Source: a virus. Taken from it: a DNA stretch of 24,389 bases. The translations under genes were made by a program, and so were the position numbers. Positions 12,484 to 19,755 of the stretch are shown in pieces (the first letter of the stretch is position 1; every line of letters starts with the position of its first letter). The notes beneath the pieces were generated by a model. That model was not told where the DNA came from. It ran no database searches and saw nothing but the letters and a program-made list of their open reading frames with translations. The stretch lies in IMG/VR virus record IMGVR_UViG_3300044811_000086, positions 1-24,389 of that record; one strand, 5' to 3'.

Positions 12484-12639
12484 ATGCTCCACGACGAAGA
12501 AGGAATACATTTCTCACGGGAAGACCTATTAAATGATCTTGAATTATTGCAGAGATTTTACGATATTTATGGCAAGAAAAAGATTATAAATTGGATTGTA
12601 AGAGGAAAAAAAGAAAATCCTGAATGCAATATAAAATGA
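12484..12639 (+). CDS. Hypothetical protein, 51 aa
   Basis: This short frame starts MLHDEEGIHFSREDLLNDLE and is helical and charged, ending NPECNIK. It lies 6 nt after the previous stop, and its stop overlaps the ATG at 12636 (ATGA). The coupling at both ends supports it as a gene, although the length alone would not. No family is recognised. Confidence 0.45.
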   Translation: MLHDEEGIHFSREDLLNDLELLQRFYDIYGKKKIINWIVRGKKENPECNIK

Positions 12640-12851
12640 CATTTTACTTCTATAATTCCCATGTGTGCGTAACAGTTACTGAAGATAGGGCACTTGAAAT
12701 ATCTGACCAATTCAGAAAAGGGAAGGTAATCGGTATAGACAACGGGTCGAGGACAGTGCTTATCAATTCTTTGCAGGCGACCCATTCACAATCCCTTCAA
12801 CCTCAGCTCAGCACGACCACATTATTCCAGGTCAGATTCAAAATCATATGA
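12636..12851 (+). CDS. Hypothetical protein, 71 aa
   Basis: I chose ATG at 12636 (MTFYFYNSHVCVTVTEDRAL) because it overlaps the previous stop as ATGA, the pattern used throughout this operon. ATG at 12624 is in frame and would add four residues. The product is a small, probably beta-rich protein with no membrane segment or metal motif. Its stop overlaps the ATG at 12848, upstream of the methyltransferase. The function is unknown. Confidence 0.5.
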   Translation: MTFYFYNSHVCVTVTEDRALEISDQFRKGKVIGIDNGSRTVLINSLQATHSQSLQPQLSTTTLFQVRFKII

Positions 12852-12859
12852 GGGAAAAG

Positions 12860-14170
12860 ATGAAAAAAAAATCGTGCAAGCTAGAACTGACCTGGCCCGG
12901 TAAAGAAGACTGGGAAAAGCCAGAACCACGGCTTCTGCTTGAGAAGGTCCCTTATGGGACGAAGAAGGGTGCCGAAGAGAACTTATTGATTTACGGCGAT
13001 AATTTACTAGGGCTCAAGGCGCTTGAAAAAGACTACACTGGTAAAGTGAAATGCGCGTATATCGATCCACCTTACAATACAAAAAGCTGCTTTACTCACT
13101 ACGACGACTCCATGGAACCCTCAACGTGGCTCAATATGATGAAAGAACGCCTTGTTATTTTGCGTCGATTGCTGAAAGAAGAGGGATCGATTTGGATCAG
13201 CATTGATGACAGCGAGTGTCACTATCTCAAGGTGATGTGCGATGAAATTTTTGGGAGAAAGAATTTTGTCACAACGGTGATATGGCAAAAACGAACATCA
13301 AGAGAAAACAGGAGAACGTTTTCAATTAATCACGATTATGTTCTTGTATACGCAAAAGATTATCCAAAATTTTGCAAAACAAGAAACTATTTAGAATTAA
13401 ATAGTGATGTATTAAATAGGTATAAAAATCCTGATAATGACCCTCGAGGACGATGGCAGTCGGTCTCCATGACGGTGCAGGGCGGGCATGGTACTGCGTC
13501 TCAGTTTTATCTTTTAAAAGCACCAAACGGAAAAATTCACAAATTACCTAAAGGGTTATGTTGGAGATATACACAAGAAAAATTTCTTGCAGAAGTAAGA
13601 GGAAACAAGATTTGGTTCGGTGAAAATGGTGACGGGGTTCCTCGAGTAAAAAAAATTTTAAGTGGAGCTAAAACAGGGTTAACGCCAGATACTTTATGGT
13701 TTTCCGAAGAAACAGGAACAAATGACAAGGCTAAAAAGGATTTGCTAAAACTCCTTCCTTTACCCGATATTTTTGCAACACCCAAACCTGAAAATCTCAT
13801 AAGTAAAATTCTGTGTATTGCCACAAATCCAGGCGATCTCGTGCTTGATTGCTTCGCAGGCTCCGGAACCGCCGGCGCAGTCGCACATAAAATGAAACGC
13901 CGTTGGATCATGATCGAAATGAACGATCATTGCCGAACACATATTCTCCCTCGCCTTCAAAAGGTCATTGACGGTACAGACAAAGGCGGCATTACGAAAG
14001 CTGTGGGTTGGAAAGGCGGCGGCGGCTTCCAATATTCCGAGCTTGCCCCATCACTCCTTGAGAAAAACAAGTTCAATCGGTGGATGATCAGCAAAAAATA
14101 CAATCCTGGCCCACTTATCGAGGCAATGTGCCTCCACGCAGGATATACCTTATCGACTCTTGTTTCTTAG
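12860..14170 (+). CDS. Beta-class DNA adenine/cytosine-N4 methyltransferase (type III Mod-like)
   Basis: The catalytic motif IV, DPPY, is at residues 69-72. The SAM-binding motif I, FAGSGT, is at about 332-337. The order DPPY then FAGSGT with a long middle domain marks a beta-class N6-adenine or N4-cytosine methylase. LIYGDNLLGLKAL precedes motif IV, as in type III Mod subunits. ATG at 12860 has GAGGG 6 nt upstream. ATG at 12848 is an alternative start. The middle (about 13260-13800), which should recognise DNA, is clearly more A/T-rich than both ends. The C-terminus stops shortly after YNPGPLIEAMCLHAGY, where I expect roughly 100 further residues in related proteins. No restriction partner is present, so a self-protection (anti-restriction) role is likely. 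Confidence 0.88.
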   Translation: MKKKSCKLELTWPGKEDWEKPEPRLLLEKVPYGTKKGAEENLLIYGDNLLGLKALEKDYTGKVKCAYIDPPYNTKSCFTHYDDSMEPSTWLNMMKERLVILRRLLKEEGSIWISIDDSECHYLKVMCDEIFGRKNFVTTVIWQKRTSRENRRTFSINHDYVLVYAKDYPKFCKTRNYLELNSDVLNRYKNPDNDPRGRWQSVSMTVQGGHGTASQFYLLKAPNGKIHKLPKGLCWRYTQEKFLAEVRGNKIWFGENGDGVPRVKKILSGAKTGLTPDTLWFSEETGTNDKAKKDLLKLLPLPDIFATPKPENLISKILCIATNPGDLVLDCFAGSGTAGAVAHKMKRRWIMIEMNDHCRTHILPRLQKVIDGTDKGGITKAVGWKGGGGFQYSELAPSLLEKNKFNRWMISKKYNPGPLIEAMCLHAGYTLSTLVS

Positions 14171-14252
14171 GATCGCGCACCTTTATGCCTTTGCCCTTTA
14201 GCACGCGTTCAGCAACCTTCTGTGCTTTTCCGCTCTTTCGAATCATGACCAT
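14115..14252 (-). CDS. Small basic protein, 45 aa
   Basis: The frame from ATG at 14252 gives MVMIRKSGKAQKVAERVLKG and ends RYILRGGTLPR, strongly basic. It follows the gene at 14256 by 3 nt and so belongs to the minus-strand block. It overlaps the 3' end of the convergent methyltransferase gene by 56 nt, which may relate to the shortened methyltransferase C-terminus. The small size makes it tentative. Confidence 0.45.
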   Translation of the reverse strand: MVMIRKSGKAQKVAERVLKGKGIKVRDPKKQESIRYILRGGTLPR

Positions 14253-14255
14253 AGA

Positions 14256-14459
14256 CTATCTATAGTTTTCATGGATCTTAGATAAATCCTCTACACCACA
14301 GGCAGGATTATTCAAAATCCCGTCGCGATATCCATGATCAGTAGAGAAGGCCAAGATAGCCGCCTTACTCGGAAGATTGGCAAATGAACCGCTTCCCATA
14401 GGAGACTCAGGTTCCCTCTGCTTCGCCTTATTGTAATTTGCGTCTTTATTTTTCTTCAT
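14256..14459 (-). CDS. Small hydrophilic protein with GSFANLP motif, 67 aa
   Basis: This 67-residue polar protein (MKKNKDANYNKAKQREPESP start) contains MGSGSFANLPSKAAI, which lines up with WGHGKFANMPTDVKM in the next protein. The two look like diverged paralogs in tandem. The TAATG overlap with the upstream gene supports coupled translation. It has no membrane or catalytic motif. I recall similar FANMP-containing proteins in uncultured phages, without a known role. Confidence 0.6.
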   Translation of the reverse strand: MKKNKDANYNKAKQREPESPMGSGSFANLPSKAAILAFSTDHGYRDGILNNPACGVEDLSKIHENYR

Positions 14460-14674
14460 TAATGCTGATCAGATAAATATTTATGGGACTTTCCATGAGC
14501 TTTGGCGTTAACGCGGTCAATCTCCGTCATCGTATCATCTAAATTACTTGGGCCAAATTCATTTGCCTTTGGATAAGAATTCATCTTCACGTCAGTCGGC
14601 ATATTGGCAAATTTGCCATGACCCCAAGCTGCACCCTCTTTTTCAGAATCGCCATGCATCGCTGTTTTTTTCAT
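14459..14674 (-). CDS. Small hydrophilic protein with GKFANMP motif, 71 aa
   Basis: The 71-residue sequence starts MKKTAMHGDSEKEGAAWGHG and contains GKFANMPTDVKMNSYPKANE, followed by LDDTMTEIDRVNAKAHGKSH. It is polar and probably partly disordered. GGAG upstream is a good Shine-Dalgarno, and the recurrent A/T-rich motif lies 23 nt upstream, making it the first gene of the 14674-14115 unit. It appears paralogous to the 67-residue protein after it. The function is unknown. Confidence 0.65.
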   Translation of the reverse strand: MKKTAMHGDSEKEGAAWGHGKFANMPTDVKMNSYPKANEFGPSNLDDTMTEIDRVNAKAHGKSHKYLSDQH

Positions 14675-14696
14675 ATCGATACTCCACTAGTTGTAT

Positions 14697-14714
14697 AAAC
14701 TTTATTTTACATCG
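14697..14714 (-). promoter_or_regulatory. Recurrent A/T-rich upstream motif, copy 4
   Basis: The minus strand reads CCGATGTAAAATAAAGTT, ending 23 nt before the ATG at 14674. The core TGTAAAATAAA is the best match to the shared consensus. Confidence 0.35.
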
Positions 14715-14749
14715 GAAAATTTATTAATGACAAGAAGCGATGAAATTTT

Positions 14750-14902
14750 CTAAGGAATTGCCGGTACATTAAGAGTGGGGCTAACAGTAGGAGAAGCAGT
14801 TTGATTTTCATCGACAAGATCACTAGTTGTACCCTCCGAATGATTGAGAATGACGCTGATTGTGCAAGAAGACAAAAAGACTACAAAAAACAAATATTTC
14901 AC
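14750..14902 (-). CDS. Small phage lipoprotein, 50 aa
   Basis: The frame starts with GTG at 14902, which overlaps the stop of the upstream gene as GTGA. The product begins (V/M)KYLFFVVFLSSCTISV, a short hydrophobic signal with the lipobox LSSC. This would place a lipidated Cys at residue 14 and leave a mature peptide of about 37 residues rich in Thr, Asp and Pro (TSDLVDENQTASPTVSPT). The pattern of SSC...T-D-V-V-D...QT-SPTVSPT is familiar from other phages, but without a firm role. Outer-membrane attachment, exclusion or lysis are possible. Confidence 0.6.
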   Translation of the reverse strand: MKYLFFVVFLSSCTISVILNHSEGTTSDLVDENQTASPTVSPTLNVPAIP

Positions 14903-15126
14903 GCCCTCTTTCCTTTAAAGTACTTCGCGTAATCTGGAAACACTTCGGTATTTATTTTAGTGATTCCGATATCTCTCTCTAAATCCAAATCTTTAAGTTT
15001 TTTTCCTTTTTTTCTTGCTAAATCGACAATCTTGAATACATGTTCCTTAGCCCTTGCAAGCGAAGAGAAAAACATTTTCGACTTTGGAAGGGTTGTACCA
15101 GTACGGACTTGATATAAAATTGTCAT
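14899..15126 (-). CDS. Small basic helical protein, 75 aa
   Basis: This 75-residue basic protein (MTILYQVRTGTTLPKSKMFF start) has a helix SSLARAKEHVFKIVDLARKK and a C-terminal VFPDYAKYFKGKRA. It has no recognised domain. It begins just after the terminator of the collagen-like gene, with AAGAGA as a weak Shine-Dalgarno. Its stop overlaps the GTG start of the lipoprotein. The function is unknown. Confidence 0.6.
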   Translation of the reverse strand: MTILYQVRTGTTLPKSKMFFSSLARAKEHVFKIVDLARKKGKKLKDLDLERDIGITKINTEVFPDYAKYFKGKRA

Positions 15127-15135
15127 ATTTCTCTT

Positions 15136-15159
15136 AAAAAAAGCCCTCTTGCGAGGGCT
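15136..15159 (-). terminator. Rho-independent terminator after the collagen-like gene
   Basis: On the minus strand, AGCCCTC-GCAA-GAGGGCT forms a 7-bp hairpin with a GCAA tetraloop, followed by seven T (15136-15142). It lies 5 nt beyond the stop of the collagen-like gene. Confidence 0.88.
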
Positions 15160-15163
15160 ATAA

Positions 15164-15844
15164 TTATGGAAGCAATTTCACGCTTTGCACACAAAGAGAC
15201 GCTACATCCACTGGGAAAACAGATCCAATCAATATCGGATCAAGTTGAACGCTTGATGTTGAATAGTTAATCAACTTAATTATATCGCCAGGTTTGGCTT
15301 CAATTAATACATCTGCAGAGGAACTAATTGCCTGATCGTTAGGAGAACTGTTAAAGCCGGCACAAGCAGATCCCTGAACCTTTATTCCATTCACATCTAC
15401 ATAGAAAATCCAACTTGGAACAGGTTGAGGAAGTGGGGGCATTACCTTTGCTTTAACTTGCGCGGACACATAATAAATCCCGTGTTTTAAGAATTTAATA
15501 GAACCATCGATTGCCATTTGAGAAAAATCAAATCCAGAGGTAGTTTGATTAGACAAATTAAACAAAACAGCATTTCCAGCAGAAGGAAATGGGGCTACAG
15601 ATTGAGCCGTTTGTGAATAAACATCAAAATATTCATGGTCGCAACAATTTGATCCATTACCTTGACAGTCCTTTCCAGGAGCGCCTTGCAAGCCCTGAGG
15701 GCCTTGAATACCGCTAGGCCCCATTAATCCCTGGGCTCCAGGAACGCCCTGTACGCCCTGAGGGCCTTGTAAGCCAGGAACGCCCTGAGGGCCTTCTTGG
15801 CATCCACAACATTTTTTCGAAATTTCGTAATCTTCTTTACACAT
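15164..15844 (-). CDS. Collagen-like protein with C-terminal globular head, 226 aa
   Basis: A Cys-rich start ([17 protein letters not shown]) is followed by 14 uninterrupted Gly-X-Y triplets (residues 18-59, [19 protein letters not shown] and on). Then comes a Cys/Asn linker and a beta-rich domain of about 150 residues, with aromatic and Gly positions ([20 protein letters not shown]) like the C1q/TNF-type heads of bacterial BclA. It should trimerise through a collagen helix. In a phage, such proteins are usually capsid fibres or tail fibres that bind surfaces. AGGT lies 7 nt upstream of ATG. The GXY DNA is repetitive and liable to length change. Confidence 0.85.
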   Translation of the reverse strand: MCKEDYEISKKCCGCQEGPQGVPGLQGPQGVQGVPGAQGLMGPSGIQGPQGLQGAPGKDCQGNGSNCCDHEYFDVYSQTAQSVAPFPSAGNAVLFNLSNQTTSGFDFSQMAIDGSIKFLKHGIYYVSAQVKAKVMPPLPQPVPSWIFYVDVNGIKVQGSACAGFNSSPNDQAISSSADVLIEAKPGDIIKLINYSTSSVQLDPILIGSVFPVDVASLCVQSVKLLP

Positions 15845-15922
15845 ACGTTACCTATAGGTTAGTTATGAAACGATCAATTCGTCCCATAGTTCAATTATAA
15901 CTTATAAATATATTTTCAATCA

Positions 15923-17983
15923 CTACGCAGCTTTCTTAGCATTCTTAGACGCGCCGCCCTCTGTTGCTTTAAGCGCCTTCGCGCTTTTTTCCTCGCCCTC
16001 TTCTTCTTCGTCTTCTTGCATGGCTTTAATAATCTCGACCGCTTTTTGTAAGTGCTCCAAGTCGATCGACATAAGCTCTTTAGCCGCTTTGACCCTATCC
16101 AGCGTGCCCATATCGCGATCTCTTTGAGCCTCAGCAAGCCGCTCGATGGCAAGAGCCCTATTTTCCTGTACTCGCGAGGCGCGCTCGATGCCCAATCCTT
16201 CATTGGCCACAGATCGAGCTTGCAAATCTTGTATTTGAGCATGGAGGACAGCGGTTTTAGCCTGTTCTTGTTGTTGAGCCATCTGCGACTGCTGTTGTTC
16301 AGCAGCGGATAGTGCCTTAACCAAATCTTCTTTATTCTGAAGTGTCGAGTTCTGCACGAGTACTTCGACAGGGACGGGGATGCCGAGTTCCCTGAGTTGT
16401 AATAACTGAGCAAACTGCATTTGCCTTTGGGTGCTAGTATTAAGACCCTCTTCGATAGTCGCACCGTACTTCTGCCAGGCTCTGTTGTAAAATTGGTCAG
16501 ACGGTTCCTCCCCGATTATCCTTCGCACCTTGCCAGGCGTCCAGTTTTGCTGAATAAGCCTTATCTGCAATTCGCCTAGCATCTTTTGAGCGAAGTCTAA
16601 ATTATCAAATAGCACTTGAAGCGTTGTAAGTCCAGCGCCTTGACGCAGCATCGATAAAACGCCCGCCTTGTCATCGGTGGCGGAGCCTAAAAGCTCCTCG
16701 TTTACACCAGAATCCTCCGATATCTCTTTTGCAAGAAGCTCGCTTAACTGAATCATCGAAGGAGGCACGTTAGGAGGCTGTATGGCCTGTACCATGTCGG
16801 ACAGCGGCTTATCACTGTCCTTAATCGCAAGACCGCGCCCTTGCCCTTGTAAAAAGGCATCCTTTGGATTGACTAAAGCATTCTCGCGGTAGATATAACC
16901 AGAATTTATCTGCGACTCAAGGATATCCAGCTCAATAATACGGCGCCGATTATACAAATACTGACTATCGCGAAGTCCCCGTACGACCCCTTGAATCCTC
17001 CATGGAAAATATGGCATTTGTGGTTCGTAGTAAGCCCATACGGGCAAGAATGGATACCTGTCGATTCCCAGTGGATTTTCTCCATGATACATCACCTTTC
17101 CTTGAACCACGATCGCTAGCTTAACCGTGGGTATTTCCTGATCGATTGCGATAACATTTCTATAAAGGCGCAAAAACTCCGATAAGTCTTCATTCTGTCC
17201 GCGCCATTCCATAGTCTCGCCGGTTGTGAGATCGACGAGCATCTTTTGCTTGCGAGAGTCTAAATACCAATATTCATCATATATAAGCAAATCTTGCATG
17301 CCGTAGTTGTATGATTCGGGCATGAACTGAAACTTGCCGTCTCTATTGCCCCATCCGCGCATCTGAACAATCTCATCGCTTCTTCCAGGAAGCAGCAAGT
17401 TGACTTGCTGGCGAGAGAGATATTTGCGTGTCCAAATAGAATTGCAATCCGATAAATCCATCTTCTTGAAATATGGGTCTATCAAGTAGCCGTTATACGC
17501 GACATTATCGACCTGAATCTCGCCGCTGACAGGATCGTGCCTATAGTCCATCCACACAGATAAAAGATTCATGCCGGCTGTTATAGCGCCGCTGAAAGCA
17601 TCCGATATCGTCTCAAGCACATGCGAATTCTTCGCAACATGCATCATAAGCTTGCTAAACTGATCCGCCGTCTTCTGATCGCTATTCTCTACGGGCACAA
17701 CAATCGTAGATTTTCTGTGCTGCCGCTGATATCCTGTGATCATGTTATGGATGCGCCTTATCCTGTTGAACGTGAAGTTGCGCTTCCTAAAGGCCGGCAA
17801 GTTGCCATAAATGTCATTCCAAAGCGTTTGATCGCCAACTAAAAAACGGGTATCAATATCTGCCTCGCTCCAAAAGCTTTGATTTATTGTTACGTACTTG
17901 GCATAGTCATAATCCATCCGTTTTAGTATATTCTGGTCATTGTCGACGTAATATGTATCGGAGAGTTGAGGGTAAAGCGTCAT
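15923..17983 (-). CDS. Portal protein (P22-type), 686 aa
   Basis: At 686 residues this matches the P22-like portal class (about 700 residues). The N-terminal third has FNRIRRIHNMITGYQRQHRK, followed by NSDQKTADQFSKLMMHVAKN and an NLLSVWMDYRHDP segment, which fit the conserved wing and clip of that family. The centre contains FPWRIQGVVRGLRDSQYLYN, and the stem-like part has IQLSELLAKEISEDSGVNEE. The C-terminus is a long coiled coil (RLAEAQRDRDMGTLDRVKAA) with an acid patch EDEEEEGEE and Lys/Ala tail, like a portal barrel. The portal is the dodecameric DNA channel at the capsid vertex. The Shine-Dalgarno is weak. The recurrent A/T motif and a 12-bp palindrome precede the gene. Confidence 0.85.
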   Translation of the reverse strand: MTLYPQLSDTYYVDNDQNILKRMDYDYAKYVTINQSFWSEADIDTRFLVGDQTLWNDIYGNLPAFRKRNFTFNRIRRIHNMITGYQRQHRKSTIVVPVENSDQKTADQFSKLMMHVAKNSHVLETISDAFSGAITAGMNLLSVWMDYRHDPVSGEIQVDNVAYNGYLIDPYFKKMDLSDCNSIWTRKYLSRQQVNLLLPGRSDEIVQMRGWGNRDGKFQFMPESYNYGMQDLLIYDEYWYLDSRKQKMLVDLTTGETMEWRGQNEDLSEFLRLYRNVIAIDQEIPTVKLAIVVQGKVMYHGENPLGIDRYPFLPVWAYYEPQMPYFPWRIQGVVRGLRDSQYLYNRRRIIELDILESQINSGYIYRENALVNPKDAFLQGQGRGLAIKDSDKPLSDMVQAIQPPNVPPSMIQLSELLAKEISEDSGVNEELLGSATDDKAGVLSMLRQGAGLTTLQVLFDNLDFAQKMLGELQIRLIQQNWTPGKVRRIIGEEPSDQFYNRAWQKYGATIEEGLNTSTQRQMQFAQLLQLRELGIPVPVEVLVQNSTLQNKEDLVKALSAAEQQQSQMAQQQEQAKTAVLHAQIQDLQARSVANEGLGIERASRVQENRALAIERLAEAQRDRDMGTLDRVKAAKELMSIDLEHLQKAVEIIKAMQEDEEEEGEEKSAKALKATEGGASKNAKKAA

Positions 17984-17985
17984 GA

Positions 17986-17997
17986 AATACCGGTATT
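17986..17997. promoter_or_regulatory. 12-bp palindrome in the portal leader (possible operator)
   Basis: AATACCGGTATT is a perfect palindrome lying 3 nt before the portal ATG and just after the A/T-rich motif. It could bind a dimeric repressor or block ribosome access. That is inference. Confidence 0.3.
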
Positions 17998-18000
17998 AAA

Positions 18001-18019
18001 TATTTACTTTACAATAACC
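18001..18019 (-). promoter_or_regulatory. Recurrent A/T-rich upstream motif, copy 5
   Basis: The minus strand reads GGTTATTGTAAAGTAAATA, ending 18 nt before the portal ATG. TTGTAAAGTAAA closely matches copy 1 (TAGTAAAGTAAA) upstream of 2492. Confidence 0.35.
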
Positions 18020-18027
18020 GTTGTAGA

Positions 18028-18050
18028 GATTTGATTCAAAAAACGTTTAT
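18028..18050 (+). repeat. 23-bp direct repeat, copy A
   Basis: GATTTGATTCAAAAAACGTT then TAT. It is identical to copy B at 18312-18334 except T/C at one position, and it lies in the leader of the gene at 18049. Confidence 0.85.
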
Positions 18051-18318
18051 GAATGAAGAAAAAGCCAACGAACCACAAATCGACGTGCAGTTTTACTCAG
18101 AATGGGTAGAATACATAAGCGAAGAAGAGCGCCATGAAGCAGTGCGCTATTTAACATCATGGAAAAAGTTTACTTTTAGAAAAATGCCGGAATTAGAGAT
18201 CGTCGAAGAGGTCTTAATAGATCGACCTTGCTTGTCAAAAGAATTTGAAGACACGTCGCTACTCGTTCCCAGGGCAACTCTTGGAGTAAAGGTTGGCGTT
18301 TCCAAGAAAAGGATTTGA
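18049..18318 (+). CDS. Hypothetical acidic protein, 89 aa
   Basis: I chose ATG at 18049 (MNEEKANEPQIDVQFYSEWV). A TTG at 18031 inside the direct repeat would add six residues, and GAGA upstream of it is a weak ribosome site. The product is a soluble protein with an acidic N-terminal half and a basic C-terminus (VKVGVSKKRI). It is flanked by a 23-bp direct repeat, with its stop codon inside the second copy, so it looks like a single-gene insert or duplicated leader. No family is recognised. Confidence 0.55.
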   Translation: MNEEKANEPQIDVQFYSEWVEYISEEERHEAVRYLTSWKKFTFRKMPELEIVEEVLIDRPCLSKEFEDTSLLVPRATLGVKVGVSKKRI

Positions 18319-18334
18319 TTCAAAAAACGCTTAT
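18312..18334 (+). repeat. 23-bp direct repeat, copy B
   Basis: GATTTGATTCAAAAAACGCT then TAT. It covers the stop of the preceding gene and the leader of the gene at 18358, 284 bp from copy A. Confidence 0.85.
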
Positions 18335-18357
18335 ATAGCTTAACCAAAAGGAGAAAG

Positions 18358-18831
18358 ATGAAACTCTACATAGCAGCAATCGCCGCATTGTCAATGGGCA
18401 GTGTATTTTGCAATGAAATCTTCGATGTTAAAGAAACCGTCGAAGAGCTGCGGACTATTTCCATTTCGGAAACAGCTCGCGCGATTCAAGACTACGCAAT
18501 AGTTTCTAATCTAGACGCCAAAGAGATAGCCTCGATGCTTTGCAAGCACTCTCATACGCCTGCGCATAAACACGGCCAGTTCGCACAAGAGAACATAGAC
18601 GCTATCAAGAATCAAGCCAAAGAGAGCAGGAACCAGGGCGTCATCGACGGCATCAAATCGCTTGAAAATGCAATCCACCTAAAACCTGGGCATTCCATAG
18701 AAGATGCAATGTCATCGTCTAAAAACCTGCGCGATGCGATAAGTGACTATAAAACGGCCTCTGAAATGCAAGATAGGTTAGACCACGGACGCATAGAGGT
18801 GTTTGGAAATGGAGTTCTGTTGCGGCCATGA
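18358..18831 (+). CDS. Secreted/periplasmic protein with signal peptide, 157 aa
   Basis: A clear Shine-Dalgarno (AAAGGAG) precedes ATG at 18358. Residues 1-18 form a Sec signal peptide (MKLYIAAIAALSMGSVFC) ending before NEIF. The last residues, SVFC, are not a good lipobox, so signal peptidase I cleavage is more likely. The mature part is helical and hydrophilic, with His-rich CKHSHTPAHKHGQ in the centre that might bind metal. Its stop overlaps the next ATG by 4 nt. Phage-encoded exported proteins often alter the host envelope or exclude other phages. That is inference. Confidence 0.6.
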   Translation: MKLYIAAIAALSMGSVFCNEIFDVKETVEELRTISISETARAIQDYAIVSNLDAKEIASMLCKHSHTPAHKHGQFAQENIDAIKNQAKESRNQGVIDGIKSLENAIHLKPGHSIEDAMSSSKNLRDAISDYKTASEMQDRLDHGRIEVFGNGVLLRP

Positions 18832-19097
18832 AGTACGAAGAAGAACTGCGCGACATGAAAAACGCCTATCTTTTGGCAAAAGAATCAGGAAAAGACGAAG
18901 CGTCTTTGTTTTTAGAAGGAGTTGTGTCTCATTGCAGATGCTTAAAGTTTGACCTCAGCAAAACCACGATGATTCTCGGAATGATAACTGGATGCGAACC
19001 CATTCCTAGTGAATTATGGAATGACATCAGAGCATACCATGAAGATGAGGTTAATTTTAATAAGTCCATTAAAGAAAAAGGGGAGGCCTTACCGTGA
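18828..19097 (+). CDS. Small helical protein, 89 aa
   Basis: This 89-residue soluble protein (MKYEEELRDMKNAYLLAKES start) is formed of amphipathic helices, with three Cys (HCRCL and GCEPIP). Both ends overlap neighbours by 4 nt (ATGA, GTGA), which supports a compact operon. I do not recognise the family. In general pattern it resembles the small helical proteins at 22440 and 22670. Confidence 0.55.
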   Translation: MKYEEELRDMKNAYLLAKESGKDEASLFLEGVVSHCRCLKFDLSKTTMILGMITGCEPIPSELWNDIRAYHEDEVNFNKSIKEKGEALP

Positions 19098-19531
19098 GCG
19101 GAGAATGCGATATGTGCGGCTGGCATTGCACAGAATGCAAATGTGCGATTATTAAAAAGAGAAGAGTCGATTGGGCAAAGCTCACTAAGCAGCAAGTTAA
19201 GGAGAGAAAAATGCTTCTTCAAGCCATCCCCGAGGAAGATCACAGACTAGCACTAACGATCGGCATCTGCAAGAGCGCATCTCACATAATCAACCACGTC
19301 TTTGAAAATGCAAGCTTAAGGGCGATGCACTTGCCAACAGAAATCTTATACAGAATGGCACTCATTCACAACGTTCTTCTCGGCATCTTTGGCGAGGGAA
19401 TTGAAAAAGATGGCTCTTTTGTGTTTGAATGCAAAAAGGTTCTAAAAGAGAGAGATGTCAATGAAAGGTTCGGTATCGTGATTAAGGAGCTCTACGAAGA
19501 GGCAATAAGACGAGGGATTGTAAAGCCATGA
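19094..19531 (+). CDS. Protein with N-terminal Cys cluster and helical domain, 145 aa
   Basis: The GTG start at 19094 overlaps the previous stop. Residues 5-17 hold CDMCGWHCTECKC, five Cys and one His arranged for a small zinc site. Later ATGs would remove it, which argues for the GTG. The remainder is a helical domain of about 110 residues (EDHRLALTIGICKSASHIIN then ILYRMALIHNVLLGIFGEGI). The function is unknown. The DNA or protein partner cannot be guessed. Confidence 0.6.
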   Translation: MSGECDMCGWHCTECKCAIIKKRRVDWAKLTKQQVKERKMLLQAIPEEDHRLALTIGICKSASHIINHVFENASLRAMHLPTEILYRMALIHNVLLGIFGEGIEKDGSFVFECKKVLKERDVNERFGIVIKELYEEAIRRGIVKP

Positions 19532-19755
19532 CCAAGCAAAACAAGACTGAGTGGATTGAGAGCAAATATTGCGAAGTCTTCAGAAAAGAAAACATCGCCT
19601 ATTGGTCGCTCGGCGAGACAACAAACGGCAAATACTCCATTCGCGCATATGTAACTTTCGGGAACTACCAAAGAGAATTCGAGCTTCCCAGTGAATTTGA
19701 CACACCGCAAGATGCTAGAAAGGCTTTAGTAGAAGTATTAAACAATGGAGGTTAA
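19528..19755 (+). CDS. Hypothetical protein, 75 aa
   Basis: This is a compact 75-residue protein (MTKQNKTEWIESKYCEVFRK start) with a likely alpha/beta fold (YSIRAYVTFGNYQREFELPS) and a C-terminal helix DARKALVEVL. It overlaps the preceding gene by 4 nt, and the next gene starts directly after its stop (TAAATG). It has no membrane or metal site. The family is unknown. Confidence 0.55.
   Translation: MTKQNKTEWIESKYCEVFRKENIAYWSLGETTNGKYSIRAYVTFGNYQREFELPSEFDTPQDARKALVEVLNNGG

Noticed and set aside
15916-16464. 182-residue minus-strand frame
   Set aside because: It lies wholly within the portal gene in another frame and is very Arg/Lys/Leu-rich, a typical shadow.
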